DNA of 64,000 nucleotides, from contig NZ_VXKK01000031.1 of assembly GCF_008693105.1 (NCBI RefSeq), positions 124,001-188,000 of the forward strand, in the 5' to 3' direction. Under the pieces are notes generated by a model. That model was not told where the DNA came from. It was given only the letters and a program-made list of their open reading frames with translations, and made no database searches. A program made the position numbers and the translations under genes. Positions within the stretch are counted from its first letter, which is position 1. The number at the start of each line of letters is the position of its first letter. Source of the stretch: Corynebacterium flavescens. GTDB lineage: Bacteria; Actinomycetota; Actinomycetes; Mycobacteriales; Mycobacteriaceae. Shown here piece after piece: positions 50,542 to 61,383 of the stretch.

Positions 50542-53235
50542 TTAGCGGGCCGCCAGCTTTGATAGGCCATCCTTGACTGCCGCAAATCCGCTCTCGGCGC
50601 CGGCAGCATTCGCGCCCGATCCCTGCGCCATGTCCGCCTTGCCACCACCGCGTCCATCGACGTACTGGCCGAATTGCTTAACGATGTCGCCCGCCTTGAC
50701 CCCGCGCTCAACCGCGCTCGGGGTGGCAGCCGCAATGAAGGGGAACTTGCCATTAGATACCGCGCCCAACAAGACAACCGCGTCCTGCTCGCGCAGGCGA
50801 TTGCGCACATCAGTGGCGATGGTGCGCAGATCCCCACCAGCGGTGCCCTGTGGAAGCTGGAGTGCCACGACCTTGAAGCCGTTGACGTCCTGAGCAGAAG
50901 CGATGAGCTCGGCAGCGCGCGCAGCTAGCTGTGCGTTGCGCAGGCTCTCAATCTCCTTCTCTGCAGCCTTGAGCTTTTCGGCCAAGCTGCTGACGCGCTC
51001 GGGCAGGTCAGTCGACTGCACTTTCAGCTCACGCGACACGCCCTCCACCAAAGCGGTCTCCTTGGAGTAGTAACGGAAGGCATCGAGCCCGGAATAGGCC
51101 TCGATGCGGCGCGCGCCGGAGCCCACGGAGGACTCTCCCAGGACGGAAACGGGGCCAATCTGGGAGGAGTGCTTGACGTGGGTGCCGCCGCAGAGCTCGA
51201 TAGAGAAAGGGCCGCCGATCTCGACGACACGGACCTGCGAGCCATAGTTCTCGCCGAAGAGCGCCATGGCGCCCATCGACTTGGCCTTATCCAGGGTGGT
51301 CTCGATGGTGGTTACTTCCAAGTCCGCGTCTACTGCCTGGTTAGTAATCGTGGCGATCTCTTGGAGCTGCTGCGGGGTGAGCTGCTCGGTGTAGTTGAAG
51401 TCGAAGCGCAGGTAGCCGGGGCGGTTCAAGGAACCTGCCTGGACTGCGGTGGGGCCAAGCACCTGACGCAAAGCTGCGTGAATGAGGTGGGTGGCCGAGT
51501 GCGCCTGGACAGCGCCGTGGCGCCACTTCTCGTCCACGATGGCCTCGACGGAGGAACCTAGGTCCAGTCCGCCGGAGGTCACGGTAGCCTTGTGAACCCA
51601 CAGGCGCTTGCCGATCTTCTGCACGTCCCCAACCTCGAGCAGGGTATCCCCTGCCACGATGCGGCCGTGATCTGCGACCTGTCCGCCAGACTCTGCGTAG
51701 AGCGGGGATTGATCCAAAATGACCTCGACGTGCTCGCCCTCGTGTACCTCGTTGACCTTCTGACCGTCGCGCACGAGACCAATGACCTTCGAGGCAGAGC
51801 TGAGCTCATCATATCCAGTGAATACCGTCGGATCATTGTCCACCCACTCGCGGTAGAGGGAGAGATCGGTGTGCCCGTGCTTCTTGGCGCGGTTATCGGC
51901 CTTGGCACGGCTGCGCTGCTCGTTCATTGCCGCATCGAAGCCCTTCATGTCCACATCGAGGCCCGCCTCATGGGCCATCTCAAGGGTCAAGTCGATGGGG
52001 AAACCATAGGTATCATGCAGCTCGAAGGCCTTGGAACCGGACAAAACCTTCGGCGTCTTAGCGCGCGAGGTGGCCTTGAGCTCCCCCACAGCCTCATCAA
52101 AAAGCTTGGTGCCGGACTCCAGGGTCTTGAGGAATGCCTTCTCCTCGTTGACGGCGACGCGGATGATGCGCTCGCGGTTGTCTGCAATCTCCGGGTAGGA
52201 AGGCGTCATGGCGTCCATGATGGTGTTCATGAAACGCTCCATGGTGGGTTCAGTAGCGCCCAGAAGCTTGGCCGAACGCGAGATGCGGCGCAGCAGGCGG
52301 CGCAAAATGTAGCCGCGGCCTTCGTTGCCAGGGGTAACACCGTCGAGGATGAGCATCATGCCCGTGCGCGAGTGATCGGCGATGACGCGGAAACGAATGT
52401 TGTCCTCGTGGGCAACTCCTTCACCGTACTTAGAGCCGGTCAGCTTTTCCGCCTCGATGATGACAGGACGCAGCAGGTCCGTTTCGTAGACATTATCCAC
52501 ACCCTGCAGGATGCAGGCGACGCGCTCGATGCCCAGGCCGGTATCGATGTTCTTCTTCGGCAGCGGGCCGAGGATCTCATAGTTGTTCTTGCCAATGCCC
52601 TCGCCGCGCTCATTCTGCATGAACACGAGGTTCCACAGCTCCATGTAGCGGTTGTCATCCGCCACTGGGCCGCCCTCTGCGCCGTACTCCGGGCCACGGT
52701 CGTAGTAGATCTCGGAACAAGGGCCACAGGGGCCGGGGATGCCCATGGACCAGTAGTTATCCTCCATGCCTAGGCGCTGGATGCGCTCTTTGGGCACGCC
52801 AATCTTTTCGTGCCAGATATTGGCGGCCTCATCGTCATCGAGGTAGACAGTGACCCACAGGCGCTGGGGGTCGAGGCCAAAGCCACCCTCCTCCAGCGAG
52901 CCGGTCAGCAGGGCCCAAGCATGCGTGATGGCCCCTTCCTTGAAGTACTGACCAAAGGAAAAGTTTCCGGCCATCTGGAAGAAAGTATTGTGGCGGGTGG
53001 TAATGCCCACCTCTTCGATATCGAGGGTGCGCACACACTTTTGGATCGAGGTGGCAGTGCCATTCGGGAAAGGCGGATTCTGCTGCCCCAAGAAGTAGGG
53101 CTTGAAGGGCACCATGCCGGCGTTGACGAACAACAGGTTAGGATCATCCAGGATCAAAGAGGCGCTGGGCACCGCCTCGTGACCAGCCTTAACGAAGTGC
53201 TGGGTGAAACGTTCCCGGATCTCATGTGTCTCCAC
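50542..53235 (-). CDS. alaS: Alanyl-tRNA synthetase
   Basis: Charges tRNA-Ala. The 897-residue class II enzyme has the N-terminal catalytic domain ([32 protein letters not shown]), the editing domain with zinc-type ligands [11 protein letters not shown] and [13 protein letters not shown], and the C-terminal oligomerisation domain ending in [14 protein letters not shown]. Start GTG with AAGGAAA upstream. It lies between rarA and ruvX. Confidence 0.97.
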   Translation of the reverse strand: METHEIRERFTQHFVKAGHEAVPSASLILDDPNLLFVNAGMVPFKPYFLGQQNPPFPNGTATSIQKCVRTLDIEEVGITTRHNTFFQMAGNFSFGQYFKEGAITHAWALLTGSLEEGGFGLDPQRLWVTVYLDDDEAANIWHEKIGVPKERIQRLGMEDNYWSMGIPGPCGPCSEIYYDRGPEYGAEGGPVADDNRYMELWNLVFMQNERGEGIGKNNYEILGPLPKKNIDTGLGIERVACILQGVDNVYETDLLRPVIIEAEKLTGSKYGEGVAHEDNIRFRVIADHSRTGMMLILDGVTPGNEGRGYILRRLLRRISRSAKLLGATEPTMERFMNTIMDAMTPSYPEIADNRERIIRVAVNEEKAFLKTLESGTKLFDEAVGELKATSRAKTPKVLSGSKAFELHDTYGFPIDLTLEMAHEAGLDVDMKGFDAAMNEQRSRAKADNRAKKHGHTDLSLYREWVDNDPTVFTGYDELSSASKVIGLVRDGQKVNEVHEGEHVEVILDQSPLYAESGGQVADHGRIVAGDTLLEVGDVQKIGKRLWVHKATVTSGGLDLGSSVEAIVDEKWRHGAVQAHSATHLIHAALRQVLGPTAVQAGSLNRPGYLRFDFNYTEQLTPQQLQEIATITNQAVDADLEVTTIETTLDKAKSMGAMALFGENYGSQVRVVEIGGPFSIELCGGTHVKHSSQIGPVSVLGESSVGSGARRIEAYSGLDAFRYYSKETALVEGVSRELKVQSTDLPERVSSLAEKLKAAEKEIESLRNAQLAARAAELIASAQDVNGFKVVALQLPQGTAGGDLRTIATDVRNRLREQDAVVLLGAVSNGKFPFIAAATPSAVERGVKAGDIVKQFGQYVDGRGGGKADMAQGSGANAAGAESGFAAVKDGLSKLAAR

Positions 53236-53315
53236 GATCTATTTTCCTTACTGTTGAAAAAGGCTTGCGAACTAAATAAATGCTGCTCCAACTCTACTCG
53301 TGTCAGCAAAGCTGG

Positions 53316-53353
53316 CTAAAAAGAGTGTGCCTAAAAGAGCAGGCTTTGAAGAG
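53316..53353. repeat. Degenerate direct repeats between rarA and alaS
   Basis: CTAAAAAGAG (53316), CTAAAAGAG (53331) and TTTGAAGAG (53345) recur with period 14-15 in the 148-base gap between rarA and alaS. Confidence 0.5.
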
Positions 53354-53383
53354 TGGGCTAAACGCAGTCGAGGACAATCCTAG

Positions 53384-54766
53384 CTATTTGCCGCGCCCGC
53401 GTGCACCTTTGCCGCGGATAATCTCGCGCAGGCGTCCTAGGTAATCAAAGATGCGCTTCTCCGCGCCATGATCGCTGGGCTGGTAGTACTGCGCGCCCTC
53501 CAGGGAATCCGGCAGGTACTGCTGGCTGACGACGCCGCGCGGATCATCATGCGGGTAAACATAGTCCACGGCATTACCCAGCTTCTTGGCTCCTTCGTAG
53601 TGCCCATCGCGCAGATGCGGCGGGACGTGCCCGCTCTTGCCTGCCTGGACATCGACTTGGGCAGCGGAGATTGCCTCGATGACGGAGTTGGACTTGGGAG
53701 CGGTGGCCAGGTGAATGGTGGCCTGGGCCAGCGGGATGCGCGCCTCCGGCAGACCAATGAGCTGAGCTGCCTGCGCGGCGGCCACCGCCACCTGCAAAGC
53801 CGTGGGATCCGCCATGCCGATGTCCTCCGAGGCGTGGACCATGAGTCTGCGCGCAATAAAGCGCGGATCCTCTCCCGCCTCGATCATGCGGGCCAAGTAG
53901 TGCAGTGCCGCGTCGACGTCGGAGCCACGGATGGACTTGATGAAGGCGGAGACGACATCGTAGTGCTGGTCGCCGTCGCGGTCATAGCGCACGACCGCTC
54001 GGTTAACGTTGTCTTTGATGGTCTGCGTGCTCAGCTCCTGGCCATCCTCGACCGCCTCGGCGGCGGCCTCGAGGTAGGTCAGAGCACGCCGCGCGTCTCC
54101 GCCGGCCAGCAATACCAGTTGATCGAGCGCATCCTCGCTAATGGAGACGCGCCCGCCAATTCCGCGCGGATCCTCCACGGCGCGGCGGATAAGCCCCTTG
54201 AGGTCCTCCTCGCCCAGGGAATTGAGCTGGAGCAACAAAGAGCGTGACAGCAACGGCGCGACCACCGAGAAGGAAGGGTTTTCCGTGGTGGCCGCCACGA
54301 GGAGCACAGTGCGGTTTTCTACTGCGGCCAGCAAAGCATCCTGTTGGTTCTTGGAAAAACGATGCACCTCATCGATGAATAAGACCGTGCGCCGCCCGGC
54401 CACAAGTTCGCGGCGCGCGTGCGTAATGACCTCGCGCACCTGCTTGACCCCGGAATCTAGGGCCGATAGGCCGACGAAGTTCTGTCCCATGGCGCGCGCC
54501 ACCAGCGAGGCTATCGTGGTCTTTCCGGTGCCGGGCGGGCCGTAGAGAATGACTGAGGCCTCCCCCGATCCCTCGACCAGCCTGCGCAAAGGCCGCCCAG
54601 GCCCTAAGAGGTGATCCTGTCCCACGACCTCGTCGAGCGTGCGCGGGCGCATACGCGCTGCCAGGGGCGAATCGGCGTGGGTGCGAAAGAGGTCTTGGCC
54701 CACTCCGCCCAGTCCTGGCTGCGCTGAGTCTGGCGAGCTCTGGCCGAAGAGTGCGTCTTGTGCCAC
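53384..54766 (-). CDS. rarA: Replication-associated recombination protein A
   Basis: AAA+ ATPase (MgsA/RarA, related to clamp loaders) that acts at stalled forks. The 460-residue protein has [18 protein letters not shown] near residue 40, Walker [20 protein letters not shown] near 75, Walker [20 protein letters not shown] near 128, sensor I ATTENPSF near 160, and the C-terminal tetramer domain with [19 protein letters not shown]. The start is GTG. It lies 14 bases after the phosphotransferase gene. Confidence 0.95.
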   Translation of the reverse strand: MAQDALFGQSSPDSAQPGLGGVGQDLFRTHADSPLAARMRPRTLDEVVGQDHLLGPGRPLRRLVEGSGEASVILYGPPGTGKTTIASLVARAMGQNFVGLSALDSGVKQVREVITHARRELVAGRRTVLFIDEVHRFSKNQQDALLAAVENRTVLLVAATTENPSFSVVAPLLSRSLLLQLNSLGEEDLKGLIRRAVEDPRGIGGRVSISEDALDQLVLLAGGDARRALTYLEAAAEAVEDGQELSTQTIKDNVNRAVVRYDRDGDQHYDVVSAFIKSIRGSDVDAALHYLARMIEAGEDPRFIARRLMVHASEDIGMADPTALQVAVAAAQAAQLIGLPEARIPLAQATIHLATAPKSNSVIEAISAAQVDVQAGKSGHVPPHLRDGHYEGAKKLGNAVDYVYPHDDPRGVVSQQYLPDSLEGAQYYQPSDHGAEKRIFDYLGRLREIIRGKGARGRGK

Positions 54767-54780
54767 TTAAGCTTCTCCGT

Positions 54781-55995
54781 TTAAGACTTATCGTGCAAGC
54801 GCTGGGCCACCGTGGTGCCGAATTCGGCCACGGGTGTACACACCGCGCTTCCGCACTGACCCGCGTAGCGGGCTAGAGCCTCGAAAGTTTCATAGAGGTC
54901 GCGCCGGATGAGGAGCTCCTCTGGCTCGAAGTGACCGGAGTCCCCTGGGCGCAACAAGGAGTGCTGCGAATCGTGGTTGATCTCTGCCTCGCCGCGAGCC
55001 AGGGCTACAACGCCCTCAATGCCGCCCGCATACATGGTGGTCACGCTCGAGAGCGCCCAACCAATGAGCGAGGCGACGATTAGCTCATGCAGGTAGTCCG
55101 AATCACCGAAACGCGGCCACACCTCGACGACTTGGCGGACCCAAGCGTTGATGAAGGCATCGGCCTCCTCGTTGGAGATGGGCCGCGAGAAGAGGAACTG
55201 CGGGAATCCGGCAATGACGCAGGCCACGTCGAAACCGACGTTGCGGAAACCAGCCCACTCGTAGTCCAAGAAGAACACACGCTGGGAGATAACGATGTTA
55301 TCCGGGGAGAGGTCGAAGGGCGTAAAGGCCCGGTTACTCCCCGAGCGCAGGGTCGAGGTGGCGTGCTCGGCTAGGCGAACGAAGTGCTCGGGAGCCTCCA
55401 AGCCGGCCTCACGCAGAATATCGCGCCCGATGAGGATGGAGCGCTGCAGCGACTCATCACGCAGCGCTTGGTGCTCGGCATAGTCGGGGTACTGGCGCAG
55501 CAGGCGGTGAAGGAGCCGATCATAGTCCTGCTCACGCCCAGCAGTTCCGGAATGCATCTGCCCCAGGGCCGTGCCCAAAGAGCGCACGACTTTAAGCCGC
55601 TCCTCATCTTTCGCGCTCATGAGGGTATCAGCCAGGGTATCGCCTTCCCCCAGATCGCTGAGAACGAGAATCCGGCGATCTAAGTCATGGGCCAACAGAA
55701 CCGGCCCCGGACGAACATCTTCGGACAAGGAAGTAGTGAACTGGTAAGCCACCACCTCGCGCAGCAGCGCGGCATCATCAATGGCGTGGCCGGTAACCGG
55801 GCTGTATTTGATGACGACGGAGCGCTGCGGCAAGAAGGCGCTCGGAGAAATTCGCACGCGCAGCACCAGGGCATGCCCGGAGCCGCCGAGGTCTTCGACT
55901 GCGGTCATATCAGGCTCGCCACCATAGCGGCTCATCAGCAGCTCAGCTGCAACCTTGATGACCTCGTCTTGACTCAGCGATTCTTCCGAATTCAC
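54781..55995 (-). CDS. Phosphotransferase of the aminoglycoside/choline kinase fold
   Basis: A protein-kinase-like small-molecule phosphotransferase of unknown substrate. The catalytic loop reads FTPFDLSPDNIVI near residue 232, keeping the Asp and Asn of HxDxxxxN but with Pro where the His normally stands; the metal Asp follows in VFFLDYEWAGF. The N-lobe Lys is in RSVVIKYSP near 70. GTG 55995 has GAGGAGAAAGA directly upstream, so it is preferred to the frame start at 56019. The length is 404. It is between aspS and rarA, a position kept in corynebacteria. Confidence 0.8.
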   Translation of the reverse strand: MNSEESLSQDEVIKVAAELLMSRYGGEPDMTAVEDLGGSGHALVLRVRISPSAFLPQRSVVIKYSPVTGHAIDDAALLREVVAYQFTTSLSEDVRPGPVLLAHDLDRRILVLSDLGEGDTLADTLMSAKDEERLKVVRSLGTALGQMHSGTAGREQDYDRLLHRLLRQYPDYAEHQALRDESLQRSILIGRDILREAGLEAPEHFVRLAEHATSTLRSGSNRAFTPFDLSPDNIVISQRVFFLDYEWAGFRNVGFDVACVIAGFPQFLFSRPISNEEADAFINAWVRQVVEVWPRFGDSDYLHELIVASLIGWALSSVTTMYAGGIEGVVALARGEAEINHDSQHSLLRPGDSGHFEPEELLIRRDLYETFEALARYAGQCGSAVCTPVAEFGTTVAQRLHDKS

Positions 55996-56081
55996 TCTTT
56001 CTCCTCGCACTAGTAACACCGGGATTTAGGCGCTGGGCGCCACGGATATAGCGAACCTAGGAGGCTACGCTCATCCTCCGA

Positions 56082-57899
56082 TTACTTTTCTGGCTGCTTT
56101 TCCGGTTGCTTGGCAGCCTTCTTCTTTTCCGGCTTGAAATCCACGCCGGTCTCGCGGCGCTGTGCCGCGGGGATCGGTGCGGGGGCGTCGGTAAGCGGAT
56201 CGACTCCGCCACCGGACTTGGGGAAGGCGATGACGTCACGGATGGACTCGAAGCCTCCCAGCAGGGAAACGATGCGGTCCCAGCCAAAGGCGATGCCGCC
56301 GTGGGGCGGGGCGCCGAAGGCAAAGGCGTCGAGGAGGAAGCCGAACTTCTCCTGTGCCTCTTCCTCGCCGATACCCATGACCTCGAAGACTCGCTCCTGC
56401 ACGTCACGACGGTGGATACGGATGGAACCGCCACCAATCTCGTTGCCGTTGCAGACAATGTCATAAGCATAGGCGGTGGCAGAGCCTGGATCCTTATCAA
56501 AGGTATCCATCCACTCCGGCTTGGGAGAGGTGAAGGCGTGGTGCACAGCGGTCCACTTGGAATGGCCCAGGGCTACGTCACCGGAGGCGGTGGCATCAGC
56601 GGCCGGCTCGAAGAGCGGCGCGTCAACGACCCAGGTAAAGGCCCAGTCCCCTTCCTTGATGAGGCCCAACTTGGAAGCAATCTCGCCGCGGGCAGCGCCG
56701 AGCAGCGCACGGGAAGAACGGGTATCACCTGCGGCGAAGAAGATCGCGTCACCGGGCTGCGCGCCCACGTGGGCTGCAATGCCCTCGCGCTCGGCATCGG
56801 TAATGTTCTTGGCCACTGGACCGCCGAGGGTGCCGTCCTCAGCAACAGTAATGTAGGCCAGGCCCTTGGCGCCGCGCTGCTTGGCCCAGTCCTGCCAGGC
56901 ATCAAACTGACGGCGCGGCTGGGAAGCTCCGCCCTCCATGACTACTGCGCCGACATACTCGTTCTGGAACACGCGGAAGGTGGTGTCTTTGAAGAAGTCG
57001 GTGCATTCGACGATCTTGATGTCGAAGCGCAGGTCCGGCTTGTCAGAGCCGTAGTACTTCATGGCATCCGCGTAGGTCATGCGCGGGATCGGGGTGGAAA
57101 CCTCGTAACCAATGAGCTTCCACAGCGCGACCAAGATCTTCTCGCCGAGGGCGATGATGTCATCCTGGTCCACGAAGGACATCTCGACGTCCAGCTGGGT
57201 GAACTCCGGCTGACGGTCAGCGCGGAAGTCCTCGTCACGGTAGCAGCGAGCGATCTGGTAGTAGCGCTCCATGCCAGCCACCATGAGCAGCTGCTTGAAC
57301 AGCTGCGGGGACTGCGGCAGTGCGTACCAAGAGCCCGGCTTTAGGCGGGCGGGGACCAAGAAGTCACGCGCACCCTCAGGGGTGGAACGCGTCAGGGTCG
57401 GGGTCTCGATCTCGGTGAAGTCCTCGGCATCGAGCACCTCGCGTGCGGCACGATTAGCTGCGGAACGCAAGCGCAGTGCTGCGGCCTGGCGCGCGCGGCG
57501 CAGGTCGAGGTAGCGGTAGCGCAGGCGGGTTTCTTCACCCACCTCGCCTGAAGCCGCGGGATCATCCACCTGGAATGGCAGTGCTGCAGACTTGTTGAGA
57601 ACCTCGAGGTCTGCGACGTTGACCTCGATATCACCAGAGGGCAGGTTCGGGTTCTCCGAGCCTTCCGGACGCGGTTCGACCACGCCGGTTACCTTGATGC
57701 AGTATTCGGAACGCAGATCGTGCGCGCGCTCCGCCACGGCTGATTCACGGAATACAACCTGGGCAATTCCGGAACGGTCGCGCAGATCGATAAAGATAAC
57801 GCCACCGTGGTCGCGACGACGGGAAACCCAGCCCGTCAGAGTTACAGTCTCGCCCGCAAGATCCTTGCGTAGCTCGCCTGCCAAATGAGTGCGCAGCAC
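56082..57899 (-). CDS. aspS: Aspartyl-tRNA synthetase
   Basis: Charges tRNA-Asp; some actinobacteria also use it on tRNA-Asn. The 605-residue class II enzyme has an N-terminal OB fold ([20 protein letters not shown]), motif 2 in [19 protein letters not shown], the bacterial GAD insertion domain, and motif 3 in [16 protein letters not shown] 20-residue Lys/Glu/Pro tail (about 585-605) is added at the C-terminus. Start GTG. The 344-base gap upstream, toward the metallopeptidase, shows no gene and no clear control site. Confidence 0.97.
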   Translation of the reverse strand: MLRTHLAGELRKDLAGETVTLTGWVSRRRDHGGVIFIDLRDRSGIAQVVFRESAVAERAHDLRSEYCIKVTGVVEPRPEGSENPNLPSGDIEVNVADLEVLNKSAALPFQVDDPAASGEVGEETRLRYRYLDLRRARQAAALRLRSAANRAAREVLDAEDFTEIETPTLTRSTPEGARDFLVPARLKPGSWYALPQSPQLFKQLLMVAGMERYYQIARCYRDEDFRADRQPEFTQLDVEMSFVDQDDIIALGEKILVALWKLIGYEVSTPIPRMTYADAMKYYGSDKPDLRFDIKIVECTDFFKDTTFRVFQNEYVGAVVMEGGASQPRRQFDAWQDWAKQRGAKGLAYITVAEDGTLGGPVAKNITDAEREGIAAHVGAQPGDAIFFAAGDTRSSRALLGAARGEIASKLGLIKEGDWAFTWVVDAPLFEPAADATASGDVALGHSKWTAVHHAFTSPKPEWMDTFDKDPGSATAYAYDIVCNGNEIGGGSIRIHRRDVQERVFEVMGIGEEEAQEKFGFLLDAFAFGAPPHGGIAFGWDRIVSLLGGFESIRDVIAFPKSGGGVDPLTDAPAPIPAAQRRETGVDFKPEKKKAAKQPEKQPEK

Positions 57900-58243
57900 T
57901 ATTGTTCAGTCCCTTCCTGAATTTTTTGCCTTAACGCTCACCCCCCGCCCCGCGTAAACGGCGCGCGCGGAGGGCGGCTTAAAAAACATGAACGGCCCAA
58001 GTCTACAGTCCGCACCCCGCAGCGGGAACTATCAGGCGCAATAAACTCAGGCAAGCGTCACAACAGCTATCCCTAAGGGCAACTTCCATCTCCCTCTTCA
58101 AACGCGTTGCAAAACCATTCAGACGCAAAAGAGGGTAATACCGCACACTGCGCCAACCACCGCACCGGCTTTCTGTGCGTATTCCGTGCGTGTTCGGTGA
58201 ATGCTCTGCGGATTCGCGTTGCGCTTATGGCATTATCAGATTC

Positions 58244-59152
58244 ATGACATTTCGCTCAGGCGCAGAGTTCGACAACACCCGTGCGCGATCCGGTGGCGGT
58301 GGGAGGCGTGGCGGCACCATCGCTGCCGGTGGCGGTATCGGCACCGTCGTCCTCATTGGCCTCTTCCTGCTGCTGGGCGGCAGCCCCTCGGACATTGGCC
58401 AGTTTCTCGGTTCGGATCAGGGCCAGGAGCAGTCCCAGGGAGAGATTACAGGGGGCGATTCCAGCGATGAGTTTGCCCATTGCCGCACCGCGGAGGATGG
58501 CAACAAATATGATGATTGCCGCGTCATGTACGCCGCACAGTCCGTGGACCAAGTCTGGGAAACCCTCCTTCCGCGCGAGGCGAGCCTGCAGTACACCAAG
58601 CCGGGTTTGGTTATCTTCCACGATTCCACGCAGAGTGGCTGCGGCATAGCTTCAGGCGCAACGGGGCCTTTCTATTGCCCCACTGATCAGACGGCCTATT
58701 TCGATACCGCTTTCTTCTCGCAGCTCCACCAGTTCGGCGCCGAGGATGCCCCGCTTGCCCAGATGTACATCGTGGCCCATGAGTTTGGCCACCACATCCA
58801 ACAGCTCGAAGGCACCCTGGGTCTATCCAACTACAACGAGCCCGGCGAGGACTCGAACGCGGTGAAGATCGAGTTGCAAGCCGATTGCTATGCCGGCATC
58901 TGGGCGCATCACGCCGATGACGGTGCTGACGCGCTCCTTGATCCAATCACAGACCAGCAGGCTCGCTCAGCTATCGATGCCGCACGCGCAGTGGGAGATG
59001 ACAACATTCAGGAACGCTCGGGCGGTCAGGTGCGCCCGGACCAGTGGACGCACGGTTCTTCCGAGCAGCGCGCACAGGCCTTCTTGAGCGGTTACCAAAG
59101 CGGAAACATGGCCTCCTGCGACTTCTTGGGCCGTGGGGTCTACTCCTCCTAG
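58244..59152 (+). CDS. Neutral zinc metallopeptidase, YpfJ family
   Basis: Membrane-anchored metallopeptidase-like protein of unknown substrate. MTFRSGAEFDNTRARSGGGG at the start is typical of the family; a Gly-rich stretch leads into a membrane segment at about residues 30-50, so the catalytic part is outside. The zinc site is HEFGHHIQQLEG near 180, followed by the third ligand region ELQADCYAGIWAHHA. ATG 58244 is chosen over GTG 58175 because the family begins there. It is divergent from aspS. Confidence 0.87.
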   Translation: MTFRSGAEFDNTRARSGGGGRRGGTIAAGGGIGTVVLIGLFLLLGGSPSDIGQFLGSDQGQEQSQGEITGGDSSDEFAHCRTAEDGNKYDDCRVMYAAQSVDQVWETLLPREASLQYTKPGLVIFHDSTQSGCGIASGATGPFYCPTDQTAYFDTAFFSQLHQFGAEDAPLAQMYIVAHEFGHHIQQLEGTLGLSNYNEPGEDSNAVKIELQADCYAGIWAHHADDGADALLDPITDQQARSAIDAARAVGDDNIQERSGGQVRPDQWTHGSSEQRAQAFLSGYQSGNMASCDFLGRGVYSS

Positions 59153-59184
59153 ACTTAGTCGCCAACTTTCCTAATCTCGCAGGG

Positions 59185-59224
59185 CCCAATCCCCCAGCCC
59201 CAACACCCAGCCCCAATCCCCCAG
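59185..59224. repeat. C-rich direct repeats after the metallopeptidase gene
   Basis: CCCAATCCCCCAG occurs at 59185-59197 and 59212-59224, and CCCAGCCCCAA at 59194 and 59208 with period 14. The tract is strongly C-rich on the plus strand. Confidence 0.65.
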
Positions 59225-59365
59225 CTAGTCAGGGCGCGTTTGCCTTATCAACGCGCACCTCACCCCCACCCCTGAGCCGGGCTTATCCTTCCATGGAATA
59301 AACCCTGTTCCTTTTTGTTGTCATGTCATATAAGATACTTTCAGACACCAGAAAGAGGTTGAATC

Positions 59366-60478
59366 ATGCAATTCGGAATCTTTACAATCGGCGACGTAAC
59401 CACCGATCCCACCATCGGCACCACGCCCACCGAGGCGCAGCGCATCGCCAGCATGACGGAAATAGCCCTCAAGGCCGAGGAGGTAGGCCTCGACGTCTTC
59501 GCAACCGGCGAGCACCACAACCCGCCTTTCATTCCCTCCTCTCCCACGACGCACCTGGGCTATATCGCGGCGAAGACCAAGAACTTGCTGCTTTCGACGT
59601 CGACCACGCTTATCACCACTAACGATCCGGTCAAGATCGCCGAGGACTACGCCTTCCTCCAGCACATCTCCGGTGGCCGCGTCGATCTCATGATGGGCCG
59701 TGGCAACACAGGTCCTGTCTATCCGTGGTTCGGCAAGGACATCCGCCAAGGCATCCCCCTGGCCGTGGAGAACTACCACCTTCTGCGCCGCCTGTGGCGC
59801 GAGCCGGTGGTGAACTGGTCCGGCAAATTCCGTACTCCGCTGCAGGGATATACCTCCACCCCGGCACCGCTTGATGGAGTCGCCCCCTTTGTCTGGCACG
59901 GCTCGATCCGCTCTGTGCAGATCGCTGAGCAGGCCGCCTACTACGGCGATGGCTTCTTCCACAACAACATCTTCTGGAACAAGGAGCACACCGCCAAGAT
60001 GGTTCAGCTCTACCGCAACCGCTACGAAAAGTACGGACACGGGCGAGCGGACCAGGCCATCGTTGGCCTAGGCGGACAAGTATTCATGGCGGATACGGAG
60101 GCCGAGGCCAAGAAGTTCTTCCGCCCCTACTTCGATAACGCGCCGGTCTATGGCCACGGCCCTTCCCTCGAGGAGTTCACGTCACAGACCCCGCTTACCG
60201 TCGGCACGGTCGAGCAAGTCATCGAGCGCACCATGCAGTTTGCGGACTGGGTCGGCGACTACCAGCGTCAGCTCTTCCTCATCGACCACGCAGGCCTCCC
60301 GCAGGACGTCGTGCTCAAGCAGGTGGAGCTCCTAGGAACGCAAGTTGTCCCCGAGCTGCGTCGCCGCATGGAGGCACGGCGCCCAGATCACGTACCCTCG
60401 GATCCGCCGACTCATTCTTGGCTCAAGGCTCACCCGGATTCCCCGCACTTTTTGGTCAACCCTGGAAAGGAGGACTAG
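59366..60478 (+). CDS. Luciferase-like FMN-dependent monooxygenase, CE1758 type
   Basis: A TIM-barrel flavin monooxygenase of the bacterial luciferase superfamily; the substrate is unknown. The 370-residue protein begins MQFGIFTIGDVTTDPTIG, has EEVGLDVFATGEHHNPPFIP near residue 36, ISGGRVDLMMGRGNTGPVYPW near 105 and a long C-terminal basic tail. AAAGAGG lies before the ATG and a TATAAG box is at 59331. It is followed after three bases by its probable reductase, the layout of the CE1758/CE1759 pair. Confidence 0.88.
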   Translation: MQFGIFTIGDVTTDPTIGTTPTEAQRIASMTEIALKAEEVGLDVFATGEHHNPPFIPSSPTTHLGYIAAKTKNLLLSTSTTLITTNDPVKIAEDYAFLQHISGGRVDLMMGRGNTGPVYPWFGKDIRQGIPLAVENYHLLRRLWREPVVNWSGKFRTPLQGYTSTPAPLDGVAPFVWHGSIRSVQIAEQAAYYGDGFFHNNIFWNKEHTAKMVQLYRNRYEKYGHGRADQAIVGLGGQVFMADTEAEAKKFFRPYFDNAPVYGHGPSLEEFTSQTPLTVGTVEQVIERTMQFADWVGDYQRQLFLIDHAGLPQDVVLKQVELLGTQVVPELRRRMEARRPDHVPSDPPTHSWLKAHPDSPHFLVNPGKED

Positions 60479-60481
60479 GAC

Positions 60482-61168
60482 ATGCGTTCTTTGGTCGTAG
60501 TCACGGCTGGCTTGTCCACGCCATCTTCGACCCGCAAGCTTGCCGAAGCCCTCTGCGAGGCCACCGAGGCCCACATCACCGCCCGTGGCGAGGGCGTGGA
60601 GGTCCAGGTCATCGAGTTGCGTGAGCTCGCCACCGAGCTCGCCGCGGCGATGGTCAACTGGGGGGCGGATACTCCAAATCTGGATGCCGCCAAGCGCGCG
60701 CTGTCCACCGCGGATGGGCTCATCGCCGTCACCCCGGCCTTCCAGGGCAGTTACTCGGGGCTGTTCAAGATGTTCTTCGACACCTTGACTCCCCATGCCC
60801 TCGAGGGGCTTCCCACGCTCATCGCCGCGACCGGGGGCTCCTCGCGCCACGCGCTGATGCTTGATTACTCCCTGCGCCCGCTGTTTAACTATCTCCATGC
60901 CGTGGTGGTGCCCACCGGCATCTATCAAGCTACGGAGGACTATGGCACGCAGCACGGGGCAAGCACGAACGAGCGCATCGGCGTAGCTGCAGGCCAACTC
61001 GCCGATCTCATGGTCTCCCCGACCGACCGCGTGGGCGGGCTCAGCGGCATCAACGCCACCGACCAGGCCCCGCGCAAGACCGGGCTCGACCTCGAAGAAG
61101 ACCTCATCGACTTCGGATCCCTACTCGCCGGCCACGACGGCACGGCGAGCGATTCCGATAGGGCCTAG
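60482..61168 (+). CDS. NAD(P)H-dependent FMN reductase, CE1759 type
   Basis: A flavodoxin-fold reductase that probably supplies reduced FMN to the upstream monooxygenase. The 228-residue protein has the phosphate-binding start VVTAGLSTPSSTRKLAEAL at residue 5, ALSTADGLIAVTPAFQGSYS near 80 and IAATGGSSRHALML near 117. AAAGGAGG lies just before the ATG inside the end of the first gene, so the two are tightly coupled. The last 40 residues are acidic. Confidence 0.88.
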   Translation: MRSLVVVTAGLSTPSSTRKLAEALCEATEAHITARGEGVEVQVIELRELATELAAAMVNWGADTPNLDAAKRALSTADGLIAVTPAFQGSYSGLFKMFFDTLTPHALEGLPTLIAATGGSSRHALMLDYSLRPLFNYLHAVVVPTGIYQATEDYGTQHGASTNERIGVAAGQLADLMVSPTDRVGGLSGINATDQAPRKTGLDLEEDLIDFGSLLAGHDGTASDSDRA

Positions 61169-61200
61169 AGCGCGCGAGTCCTAGAACTCGTCACATTGCT

Positions 61201-61383
61201 TTAACAGCAGCGGGTACCGGGATTGGCGTCTTGCTCGGCATAACGCGCGCGCCAGTACTCGCGCTCGCTGGGCACCGCCTCCTCGGGATGATGGGCCTTG
61301 AGGTGGGCCACGTACTTCTTATAGTCGTGGTCCCCCATCAGCTCACAGAAGTACCACTTGACGGAACTCAGTAGCGCCAGCAT
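61201..61383 (-). CDS. YbdD/YjiX family small protein, CstA partner
   Basis: A 60-residue protein of the family always found after CstA-type carriers and needed for pyruvate uptake by its E. coli counterparts. It has the conserved core YFCELMGDHDYKKYVAHLK and PSEREYWRARY; two Cys end the protein. The ATG shares one base with the cstA stop (TGATG), so the two are coupled. Convergent with the FMN reductase gene 32 bases away. Confidence 0.9.
   Translation of the reverse strand: MLALLSSVKWYFCELMGDHDYKKYVAHLKAHHPEEAVPSEREYWRARYAEQDANPGTRCC

Noticed and set aside
56106..57344. 412-codon plus-strand open frame
   Set aside because: Antisense to aspS in the mirrored codon phase; composition follows from the aspS codon bias.
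57900..58243. Possible gene or regulatory RNA between aspS and the metallopeptidase
   Set aside because: No frame with protein-like composition, no strong hairpin and no clear promoter box could be supported in these 344 bases.
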